NCBI GenBank assembly: GCA_007922225.1
Contig: ML679956.1
Coordinates: forward strand, 79,031,554 to 79,095,553
DNA from: Emydura subglobosa
Taxonomy: Eukaryota > Chordata > Testudines > Chelidae
DNA: 64,000 bases
Direction: 5' to 3'
The translations under genes and the position numbers were made by a program. Shown here in pieces: positions 62,101 to 64,000 of the stretch. The notes under the pieces were generated by a model that saw only the letters and a program-made list of their open reading frames with translations, did no database searches and had not been told where the DNA came from. Each line of letters opens with the position of its first letter. Position 1 is the stretch's first letter.

Positions 62101-63902
62101 TTCGAAGCTGCCAGTGAAGGGGGCGCGTTTGCTTTTGGACGCCCGGGCTGATGCGTTTTCCCCAAAACCTCCCAGATCAATTCCCCAGTAACAGGAGCCG
62201 GAGCATGTGAAATGTCAGGGGTTCTTATCCCGTCAGAGGGCATACAGGGTGGCGTTCCCCGTGGCTCTTCCTCCGATGGGAAGCTGGCTTTGGTTCCTCC
62301 GATGGGAAGCTGGCTGCACATCGCTGTTGGCGCTCTCGGTTTTAGAGGCCCGGCTCCAGCGCTGCGGAAGGCTCTATGTCGATTTCTCTCTGCAGTAATT
62401 ATTGGTCCATAAGTACGGCCACGGACAAAGCCATCAGCTGTTCTCTGCGGGGTTTGGAAACATAAGGCCTTTGTGCATTCTGAGCAGGGTTGGAAAGGTT
62501 GGAGTTGTGTCGGGAGGTGCCCGTCTCACCGTATGCACCCCAGCCCTGAGAACGGCGCTCAGGATTCGCTCTCTGAGCTGCCAGCCGGGTGCTCTGCTCT
62601 GCGCCAAGCAGCAGGGAGGTGGTTAACCGCGTCAGGGAGCGGGGCAGTCAATGCCCCAGCGGGTCAAGGTGGGACGCTCACACCTCCGTCGCCTGCTGTG
62701 GGAGTCACCCGTTGCCACGTTCGGAAGGCGGGGGTGTGGAACGGCCGGGCAGGCCCACGTCCGCCCTGCCCTGGCGCACGGCAGTAGTGGCTCCGGCCTG
62801 TCCGACGCTGGGGTTTCAGGTGCAGCACCTCTGTGGTCTCGAGGCTCCCGACTCCCATGGAAATCCGCGGGGCTGGGCCTGAGCCAGGGCCGTCGCTGCG
62901 CTCGTGCGCGGGTCTGACGCCGGTGCAGCGTGACTGGCCCGCGTGTCCTCGCATGCGCACACATGCCCTCGTGTTCCCGGGCCCGAGAGCCGCGCCTGTG
63001 AAGGTTGCTCTGCAAACCCCTGCTGCAGACACACAGGGATGGGCAGGATCTCGCCCCCAGGGCCCCATAAACAGCCCTTTCCCTTTCCCAGTGGGACAGG
63101 AGCCCCTCACCCCCCGGCCCCTTCCTCCGTTCCCACCCGTGAGACCCGCTCCTGGCCTGTCGCCTCTCCCCTCGCCTTCTGCAGCTGCCCACAGCCACGT
63201 CTCATGCTCCCCCGGGCTCTGCCCAGCGCCCCCGTCCTTCTGTGCTGTCCTTCCCTCTCCCCTCCCGCCTGTGGGGCTCCCTCACGCCCAGCCGGGGAGC
63301 CGACTCCCGCCTCTGTCCCCCCAGCGACCACCCGCTTCGTCCTCACCCTGTCCCCCCTCAGGGCCTCCTGCTCCCATCCCCGCCCTGGCACGAGCCCTTA
63401 TTTAATGACCCACATTAACAGGGCCAGCGTCTCAGGAACCCATTTATCACAACACCCCCCACCCAGCCCGGCGGGCAGCGGGATTCGAACCTGGAATCTT
63501 CCAAGCTAAAATGACAAGCTGCTCCTGCTTGAACTGACGGAGCGATTCCACCAGCCGCTAGCATTAGTAGGTTCTTACCCTCTTATATGGAGTGGCCACG
63601 GGGGGAGGAGGGAGGCAGAGACATGCAGGAAAGAAAATACTGAGGTTACGACCACCCCTGGCCTGGCAGCGTGTCCCCCACAGTCTCCCTGATACCCTGG
63701 GAATGCACGGAGCCGTCCTGACCCGCTCTTTCTCCGCCCCCCCAGGACAAAGCGTGAGCTGCAGGTGCGCGTGTCGGACTGCATCCAGCTGAGCCAGCGC
63801 GGGAGGAAGAGGCTGGTCGCCGTGGAGACGCGCCAGGAGCTGGCCTTCCCCGACTTCAGCAAGAGCCGGGACGGCTTCGTGCTTTACTGGCCGAGGAGAT
63901 GA
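17067..63902 (+). CDS. MYO1G: Unconventional myosin IG, 22 coding exons, complete
   Basis: Joined exons: 17067-17161, 22842-23050, 23640-23733, 23998-24163, 26167-26220, 26995-27090, 28165-28281, 30197-30403, 31426-31571, 32548-32662, 33104-33274, 33788-33858, 35384-35458, 36239-36371, 39152-39318, 39696-39903, 41699-41922, 42299-42443, 45056-45160, 45617-45730, 48003-48157, 63746-63902. The total is 3024 nt, 1007 residues plus stop, with no internal stop and GT-AG at all 21 introns. Class I myosins are single-headed, membrane-linked actin motors; MYO1G acts at the plasma membrane of leukocytes and controls membrane tension and motility. The head spans about 1-695 with P-loop GESGAGKT (102-109), switch [10 protein letters not shown] (156-164) and switch II DIYGFE (384-389). 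Glu326, 16 residues before the DACAK motif (342-346), satisfies the TEDS rule. IQ motifs occupy about 698-750 and a basic TH1/PH-like tail about 780-1007. MYO1D is the main alternative, but [14 protein letters not shown] and AIYTIM-type neck sequence favour MYO1G. Length is close to the usual 1000-1020. Confidence 0.96.
18395..18480 (-). repeat. MIR-like SINE fragment
   Basis: The phrase 'tgattccccttttacagagg' followed by GGGAAACTGAGGC is the reverse-strand core of MIR-type SINEs. Only the central part is recognisable. Confidence 0.65.
19890..20600 (+). pseudogene. hAT transposase C-terminal relic
   Basis: The frame from 19893 to 20396 ends with a hAT C-terminal dimerisation region: [20 protein letters not shown], then [19 protein letters not shown], the pattern seen in zinc-finger MYM-type/hAT transposases. 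Only about 130 residues of this domain remain, and the upstream parts are not recognisable. It lies within MYO1G intron 1 in the same orientation. The sequence is of a different hAT subfamily from the relic at 6606-9160. Confidence 0.8.
22553..22690. repeat. Short tandem repeat, unit about 53 bp
   Basis: A unit containing 'gacccatagatcagacgg' and 'gctgtgctgtagggg' occurs twice almost perfectly (from 22580 and 22629), with partial copies on both sides ('ggtggctatgccatagcggg' before, 'gacccataactgaatggg' after). It ends about 150 bp before coding exon 2. Confidence 0.85.
22842..23050 (+). CDS. MYO1G: MYO1G coding exon 2
   Basis: Residues 32-101 and the first base of Gly102. It includes [17 protein letters not shown] and [20 protein letters not shown], strongly conserved in class I motors. 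The segment YIGEVVVSV (41-49) is the position of the human HA-2 minor histocompatibility peptide. Acceptor GGCAG, donor G|GTCTGA. Confidence 0.96.
23051..23639. other. MYO1G intron 2 (589 bp)
   Basis: GC-rich, with a (CTGT)n run just before the acceptor at 23619-23635 serving as the pyrimidine tract. No other feature was found. Confidence 0.75.
23640..23733 (+). CDS. MYO1G: MYO1G coding exon 3 (P-loop)
   Basis: Completes Gly102 and encodes the ATP-binding P-loop GESGAGKT followed by [18 protein letters not shown] and AEVER. All catalytic P-loop residues are present. The donor is AG|GTGAGA. Confidence 0.97.
23998..24163 (+). CDS. MYO1G: MYO1G coding exon 4 (switch I)
   Basis: Residues 133-188. 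It carries [20 protein letters not shown], which contains switch I, then [19 protein letters not shown]. It ends on a codon boundary (phase 0) at LLEK. Confidence 0.97.
24565..24900 (-). repeat. CR1-like antisense remnant
   Basis: 'cgtagatctccaggccagcag' followed by GGACCATCTGCTCTGACCCC is the reverse-strand 3' end typical of sauropsid CR1. The remainder (Lys/Asn-poor 3' region, 'gaagagcccgttcttcgatc') fits the same source but is very divergent. Confidence 0.7.
25556..25596 (-). repeat. Dispersed short element, copy A
   Basis: Core 'tgaaatgcagccacctctgg' GGTGGAACGCAGCAGCTG is the reverse complement of the shared core CCACCCCAGAGGTGGCTGCA. It is one of six copies in the window (A 25.56, B 32.19, C 41.45, D 43.17, E 44.26, F 48.50 kb). 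I do not recognise a named family with certainty. Confidence 0.75.
26167..26220 (+). CDS. MYO1G: MYO1G coding exon 5
   Basis: Eighteen codons, residues 189-206, [18 protein letters not shown]. It is bounded by TTGCAG and GTGAGG and is phase 0 at both ends. This small exon is conserved across class I myosins. Confidence 0.96.
26221..26994. other. MYO1G intron 5 (774 bp)
   Basis: GC-rich with a purine run (GGGAAGAAGGGGGAAG) near 26455-26480. No recognisable repeat or exon. Confidence 0.7.
26995..27090 (+). CDS. MYO1G: MYO1G coding exon 6
   Basis: Residues 207-238, [20 protein letters not shown] then [12 protein letters not shown]. Phase 0 at both ends. An internal CAGG at 27041-27044 could imitate an acceptor, but the longer exon is needed to match the conserved LL.G....L..L.L pattern of class I heads. 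Confidence 0.93.
27091..28164. other. MYO1G intron 6 (1.1 kb)
   Basis: No repeat or exon recognised. CpG-poor to moderate, G/C homopolymer patches. Confidence 0.7.
28165..28281 (+). CDS. MYO1G: MYO1G coding exon 7
   Basis: Residues 239-277, [20 protein letters not shown] followed by [24 protein letters not shown] and the ending AxILHL are typical of MYO1G/MYO1D. In this loop the spacing equals that of MYO1D; from memory, mammalian MYO1G is a few residues longer here. Confidence 0.95.
28750..28822. repeat. Tandem repeat, unit about 21 bp
   Basis: Three consecutive copies of 'gcaatccgccc(cc/at)gcccag' with minor variation. Short GC-rich minisatellite. Confidence 0.85.
29340..29470 (+). repeat. 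MIR-like SINE fragment
   Basis: TGCCTCAGTTTCCCCATGCG preceded by 'gattcttgtggcctcctgtg' matches the central part of MIR in forward orientation. Confidence 0.7.
30197..30403 (+). CDS. MYO1G: MYO1G coding exon 8 (TEDS region)
   Basis: Residues 278-346: [10 protein letters not shown] at the start, [20 protein letters not shown] in the middle, and [20 protein letters not shown] then AK at the end. The residue 16 before the DACAK motif is Glu326, an acidic TEDS residue, so the motor would not need heavy-chain phosphorylation at this site. The donor AAG|GTGAAG is weaker than the others. Confidence 0.95.
30404..31425. other. MYO1G intron 8 (1.0 kb)
   Basis: Holds a tRNA-derived SINE-like segment at about 31060-31230 on the minus strand. 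The remainder is GC-rich and unassigned. Confidence 0.7.
31060..31230 (-). repeat. tRNA-derived SINE-like segment
   Basis: On the minus strand the sequence GGCCCCGGGTTCAATCCCCG contains a near-perfect Pol III B box. The upstream part has tRNA-like spacing, but no full cloverleaf forms and no anticodon arm is convincing, so this is read as a SINE head and not as a tRNA gene. Confidence 0.5.
31426..31571 (+). CDS. MYO1G: MYO1G coding exon 9 (switch II)
   Basis: Residues 347-394 and two bases of Ser395. [19 protein letters not shown], then [18 protein letters not shown] with switch II DIYGFE at 384-389. Donor AG|GTAGAG. Confidence 0.97.
31572..32547. other. MYO1G intron 9 (976 bp)
   Basis: Contains copy B of the dispersed short element at about 32190-32275. 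No exon otherwise. Confidence 0.7.
32190..32275 (+). repeat. Dispersed short element, copy B
   Basis: 'gcagcagctgtgttccagcc' CAGAGGGGGCTGCACTG matches the shared core with a few changes and runs on to GTGCAAAGTGCTTTGTGGG, the same 3' part ('gtaaagcgctttg') suggested by copy C. Confidence 0.65.
32548..32662 (+). CDS. MYO1G: MYO1G coding exon 10 (relay helix)
   Basis: Residues 395-433, [20 protein letters not shown] followed by [19 protein letters not shown]. This is the conserved relay segment of myosin heads. Donor CAC|GTGAGT. Confidence 0.97.
32663..33103. other. MYO1G intron 10 (441 bp)
   Basis: GC-rich, no repeat or exon recognised. Confidence 0.75.
33104..33274 (+). CDS. MYO1G: MYO1G coding exon 11
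   Basis: Residues 434-490, [20 protein letters not shown] then [20 protein letters not shown] and ending [14 protein letters not shown]. Phase 0 at both ends. Confidence 0.96.
33275..33787. other. MYO1G intron 11 (513 bp)
   Basis: Contains a 14-nt C run near 33507-33519. No repeat family or exon recognised. Confidence 0.75.
33788..33858 (+). CDS. MYO1G: MYO1G coding exon 12
   Basis: Residues 491-513 and two bases of Thr514, [20 protein letters not shown] then [19 protein letters not shown] is a MYO1G-like signature. Acceptor TTCGCAG. Confidence 0.96.
33859..35383. other. MYO1G intron 12 (1.5 kb)
   Basis: A TG-rich patch lies at about 34640-34770. No repeat family or exon recognised elsewhere. 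Confidence 0.7.
35384..35458 (+). CDS. MYO1G: MYO1G coding exon 13
   Basis: Completes Thr514 and encodes [20 protein letters not shown] then LMYN, residues 515-538, plus two bases of Ser539. [10 protein letters not shown] distinguishes MYO1G-like from MYO1D-like sequence. Confidence 0.96.
35459..36238. other. MYO1G intron 13 (780 bp)
   Basis: No repeat or exon recognised. Confidence 0.7.
36239..36371 (+). CDS. MYO1G: MYO1G coding exon 14
   Basis: Residues 539-583, [20 protein letters not shown] then [20 protein letters not shown] and NLASK. Phase 0 at the end. TKRPLTAxTLFKNSM is conserved in MYO1D/MYO1G. Confidence 0.97.
36372..39151. other. MYO1G intron 14 (2.8 kb)
   Basis: Two ATTGG boxes 30 bp apart (36858, 36888) lie near a tRNA-like B-box segment (36975-37020). 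A degenerate array of 'cagacagacaggc'-type words with interspersed CACA motifs covers about 37475-37810. A 14-nt C run is at 38631-38644. No exon. Confidence 0.65.
37475..37810. repeat. Degenerate CAGACAG-rich simple repeat
   Basis: Words such as 'cagacagacagacatcgatc', 'gcaggcagacagccacacgg' and 'acatgcagacgcatggccag' recur for more than 300 bp on one strand with strong purine-pyrimidine skew. It looks like an aged (CAGA)n/(CACA)n satellite. Confidence 0.75.
39152..39318 (+). CDS. MYO1G: MYO1G coding exon 15 (actin-binding)
   Basis: Residues 584-638 and two bases of Arg639. [20 protein letters not shown] at the start is the actin-interface strand of myosin heads; [20 protein letters not shown] then [12 protein letters not shown] follows. 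Donor AG|GTGCCT. Confidence 0.97.
39319..39695. repeat. MYO1G intron 15, minisatellite
   Basis: The 377-bp intron is almost entirely made of imperfect copies of CCTGCCCCGCCGGCCCCATC, CCGCCACCAGGGG(C/T)CCTGGC and CCACCCTGTCCCTGCTGCC blocks, arranged in different combinations. The composition is nearly all C and G on the coding strand. Confidence 0.85.
39696..39903 (+). CDS. MYO1G: MYO1G coding exon 16 (converter, start of neck)
   Basis: Residues 639-708, [20 protein letters not shown] at the start, [20 protein letters not shown] in the middle, and [13 protein letters not shown] at the end, which begins IQ motif 1. [14 protein letters not shown] is the clearest MYO1G signature in the window. 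Confidence 0.97.
39958..40335. repeat. Minisatellite, five copies, period 75-76 bp
   Basis: Copies start near 39958, 40034, 40109, 40185 and 40261, each beginning GATGGGAGCCCGGACTCCTG (variants GGATTGGAGCCAGGAC) and ending in GGGGTCTAGGGGTTAGAGCT. The unit resembles the left part of the SINE that directly follows. Confidence 0.93.
40340..40620 (+). repeat. MIR-like SINE
   Basis: 'gattcctgggttctagtcct' GGCTTTGCTGCTGACTCGCT, then CTGGCTCAGTTTCCCATCTC and AATGAGGCGATGACCCTTCC, then AACGGCTTTGAGATCCTC follow the order of MIR-type elements, forward orientation. Confidence 0.8.
41447..41560 (+). repeat. Dispersed short element, copy C
   Basis: 'aacaactgctgcatcccacc' CCAGAGGTGGCTGCCCTTCG then GTGGTGGGCAGGGTGATCCC and GTGCCTGGCTTGTAAAGGCC. 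This is the most complete copy and suggests a unit of about 110-120 bp. Confidence 0.75.
41699..41922 (+). CDS. MYO1G: MYO1G coding exon 17 (IQ neck)
   Basis: Residues 709-782 and two bases of Arg783. [20 protein letters not shown] continues IQ motif 1 (QKxWRGxLARxR) and leads to a second, degenerate IQ-like helix around [12 protein letters not shown]. These bind calmodulin-type light chains. [11 protein letters not shown] follows. Confidence 0.96.
41923..42298. other. MYO1G intron 17 (376 bp)
   Basis: GC-rich, no repeat family or exon recognised. Confidence 0.75.
42299..42443 (+). CDS. MYO1G: MYO1G coding exon 18
   Basis: Residues 783-831, [20 protein letters not shown] then [20 protein letters not shown] and ending [14 protein letters not shown] and RxDWGCxRxW match MYO1G. 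This starts the post-neck/TH1 tail. Confidence 0.97.
42623..42722. other. Assembly gap (100 N)
   Basis: Exactly 100 N. Left edge ends GGCAGCTGCCATG and right edge starts CCACAGCTGC, a GC-rich context prone to assembly failure. It is intronic, so the MYO1G coding model is not affected. Confidence 0.98.
43168..43225 (+). repeat. Dispersed short element, copy D
   Basis: GTAGCTGTGTCCCACCCCAG AGGTGGCTGCATTTTTGG matches the shared core with one or two changes. Confidence 0.72.
43795..44060. repeat. TG-rich simple repeat
   Basis: Interrupted (TG)n and TGGG words such as GGGTGGGTGGGTGGGTGTC and TCTGTGTGTGTGTAGC. A low-complexity tract; not an exon despite long open frames on both strands. Confidence 0.85.
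44260..44330 (-). repeat. Dispersed short element, copy E
   Basis: GGAATGCAACCACCTCTGGG GTGAGCTGGGGTAGCGGCTT is the reverse complement of the shared core. Confidence 0.7.
45056..45160 (+). CDS. MYO1G: MYO1G coding exon 19
   Basis: Residues 832-866, [20 protein letters not shown] then [15 protein letters not shown]. Phase 0 at both ends. VLFSxHVRK starts the PH-like lipid-binding fold of the TH1 domain. Confidence 0.96.
45161..45616. other. MYO1G intron 19 (456 bp)
   Basis: No repeat or exon recognised. Confidence 0.75.
45617..45730 (+). CDS. MYO1G: MYO1G coding exon 20 (TH1)
   Basis: Residues 867-904, [20 protein letters not shown] then [18 protein letters not shown]. The basic and aromatic positions of the class I PH-like signature (K.NRF.K..DRA...TD.HLYK) are present. 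Phase 0. Confidence 0.97.
46725..46990 (-). repeat. MIR-like / old SINE segment
   Basis: 'gccaggcactgtacagacag' AACCAAAAGACAGG, then CAGATGGGGAAACTAAGTCA CAGAGC and CTAGGGTCAATGACAGAGCT follow the reverse-strand order of a widespread amniote SINE. Confidence 0.75.
47746..47856. promoter_or_regulatory. CCAAT-box cluster in intron 20
   Basis: CCAAT pentamers occur at 47746-47750, 47809-47813 and 47852-47856 on the + strand and at 47804-47808 as ATTGG. A CACGTGAC E-box lies at 47513-47520. The cluster ends about 150 bp before coding exon 21. This arrangement resembles an NF-Y-type promoter, but no TATA or initiator could be confirmed. Confidence 0.35.
48003..48157 (+). CDS. MYO1G: MYO1G coding exon 21 (TH1)
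   Basis: Residues 905-955 and two bases of Thr956. [20 protein letters not shown], then [11 protein letters not shown] and [27 protein letters not shown] is strongly conserved in MYO1D/G. Donor AC|GTGAGT. Confidence 0.97.
48486..48560 (+). repeat. Dispersed short element, copy F
   Basis: GCAGCTGCTGTGTTCCACCC CAGAGGTGGTGGCATTTCAG matches the shared core and extends it on both sides. Confidence 0.75.
49030..49130 (-). repeat. tRNA-derived SINE-like segment
   Basis: On the minus strand, ACTGGTAACGGGCCTTTCGA followed by CTCTCGGTTGTGGGTTTGAA TTCC has an A-box-like and a B-box-like part at tRNA spacing. Paired stems are degenerate, so it is not a functional tRNA. Confidence 0.55.
49690..50100. 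promoter_or_regulatory. CpG island inside intron 21
   Basis: Dense CpG dinucleotides, with words such as GCGCGGCGCGGCGCCGGGGG and GCCCGCGCCGGCGCC. The density matches the promoter island at 3.3-4.0 kb and exceeds the neighbouring intron. No matching first exon with a good donor and a conserved reading frame could be identified. It may be an orphan island, an enhancer, or the promoter of a non-coding or nested transcript. Confidence 0.45.
51290..51890 (+). mobile_element. CR1 LINE, 3' end
   Basis: Typical CR1 3' landmarks occur in order: AGACGCAGGTTTCTAACCAT, GTGAAGTCCTGGAACAGCCT, GACTAGATGGTCATATTGGG, GCCTTCTGACC, and a terminal 'gtctatgggtctatgagtc'. It belongs to a CR1 subfamily different from the copies at 9.2 and 57.9 kb. 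No coding part is left. Confidence 0.88.
52870..53010 (+). repeat. MIR-like SINE fragment
   Basis: CATGGACTTGGGCAAGTCAC TTAACTGCCTCCATTTCCTC and later AACGGCTTTGAGATCCCC follow MIR order. Confidence 0.8.
53190..53310 (+). repeat. MIR-like SINE fragment
   Basis: CAGCTCTGCCACCAATTCCC, TTTGGGCAAGTCAGTTCATC and TGTGCCTCAGTTTCCCCCTC follow the MIR core in forward orientation. Confidence 0.82.
54040..54200 (-). repeat. MIR-like SINE fragment
   Basis: CAGGTGGGGAAACTGAGGCA CAAAGGGGTTGTGACTGGCC CAGGGTCACCCAGTGG is the reverse-strand MIR core. Confidence 0.82.
54480..54610 (-). repeat. MIR-like SINE fragment
   Basis: GCAGATGGGGAAACTGAGGC AGGGAGCGACCAAGTGGTTT GGCC is a second reverse-strand MIR core about 400 bp from the previous one. 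Confidence 0.78.
57870..58870 (+). pseudogene. CR1 LINE, 5' truncated and inactive
   Basis: Encodes the C-terminal part of the CR1 reverse transcriptase: [20 protein letters not shown] at 57898 onward, then a frameshift near 58080, then [18 protein letters not shown] and [20 protein letters not shown]. The catalytic box that normally reads F-A-D-D is F-A-A-D here, which would abolish polymerisation. The 3' end includes the 'gatggtttagtcggggtcgg' region and a 'cttctagcattc' tail. Confidence 0.92.
63440..63560 (-). repeat. tRNA-derived SINE-like segment
   Basis: On the minus strand, TCAGTTCAAGCAGGAGCAGC (A-box side) is followed after about 30 nt by CCAGGTTCGAATCCCGCTG, which contains a perfect B box GGTTCGAATCC. 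Stems are weak and there is no clear anticodon, so a SINE head is more likely than a tRNA gene. It ends about 190 bp before the last MYO1G exon. Confidence 0.55.
63746..63902 (+). CDS. MYO1G: MYO1G coding exon 22 (C-terminus and stop)
   Basis: Completes Thr956 and encodes [20 protein letters not shown], then [20 protein letters not shown] and ending [10 protein letters not shown], followed by TGA. VRVSDCI and the terminal WPxR match MYO1G. The acceptor is CCCCCCAG|G. No poly(A) signal is visible in the remaining 98 bases. Confidence 0.96.
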
Positions 63903-64000
63903 GCCCGGCCCGCCCGGCAGCTCCCGGCTGGACAGTGGGGTCTGCTGGCAGCGAGGCCGCCCCCGCCTTTCCTCACCGGGAGGAGCCGGGACGCAGGGCG

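Larger units (their letters stand above)
48158..63745. other. MYO1G intron 21 (15.6 kb)
   Basis: The longest intron of the gene. It contains copy F of the dispersed element, tRNA-like SINE segments (49030-49130 and 63440-63560), a CpG island (49690-50100), CR1 fragments (51290-51890 and 57870-58870), a CA-rich tract (51912-51952), four MIR-like SINEs between 52870 and 54610, and a perfect 22-bp tandem duplication at 62268-62315. From 58900 to 63400 it is GC-rich with no repeat or exon that I can support. No nested protein-coding gene was found on either strand. Confidence 0.7.

Noticed and set aside
63440..63560. Possible tRNA gene on the minus strand (perfect B box).
   Set aside because: The acceptor and anticodon stems do not pair well and no clear anticodon loop forms; a SINE head is the simpler reading. 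The same applies at 31060-31230 and 49030-49130.
17067..63902. Assignment as MYO1D.
   Set aside because: Both paralogues share the overall structure, but diagnostic stretches in exons 12, 13, 16, 17 and 18 (for example [33 protein letters not shown]) fit MYO1G.

Overview
The window is vertebrate nuclear DNA, most likely from a turtle and perhaps from a GC-rich microchromosome. The evidence is intron-split coding sequence with clean GT-AG junctions, several CR1 LINE copies with sauropsid-type 3' tails (one carries the 'AAGAACAGCCATCCTGGGTCAGACCAA' type of 3' sequence familiar from turtles), hAT DNA transposon relics, MIR-like SINEs and very GC-rich introns. Nothing bacterial, plasmid-like or CRISPR-like is present. 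Two runs of exactly 100 N (13276-13375 and 42623-42722) are assembly gaps.

The dominant feature is a complete coding model for unconventional myosin IG (MYO1G) on the + strand, ATG at 17067 and TGA at 63900-63902. I resolved 22 coding exons. Their lengths sum to 3024 nt, every junction keeps frame, and the product is 1007 residues: a class I motor head (P-loop, switch I, switch II, TEDS-type acidic residue, actin-binding segment), a neck with IQ motifs, and a basic TH1/PH-like lipid-binding tail. Sequence choices at diagnostic places match MYO1G better than its paralogue MYO1D.

Upstream, on the same strand, a CpG-island promoter (about 3.26-3.53 kb) drives a short spliced transcript of about four exons (3.5-6.0 kb). 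One of its introns holds an intact H/ACA snoRNA (4614-4746), and a second intact copy lies at 6132-6267. Position and orientation relative to MYO1G match the human SNHG15 host gene with SNORA9, so I assign those names provisionally. The two snoRNA copies share about 130 nt, and the similarity stops at the snoRNA ends.

Layout: 1-240 CR1 tail; 241-3136 intergenic with a hAT MITE; 3260-6020 SNHG15-like gene; 6132-6267 second snoRNA; 6600-9160 decayed autonomous-type hAT element; 9235-9826 CR1; 9.8-14.7 kb intergenic; 14.7-16.4 kb antisense CR1; 16.8-17.07 kb MYO1G promoter region with an ETS/PU.1-type site; 17067-63902 MYO1G. Its introns hold hAT, CR1, MIR-like and tRNA-derived SINE relics, several minisatellites, and six copies of a short conserved dispersed element. 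The last intron is 15.6 kb, separates the final 52 codons from the rest, and contains an internal CpG island.
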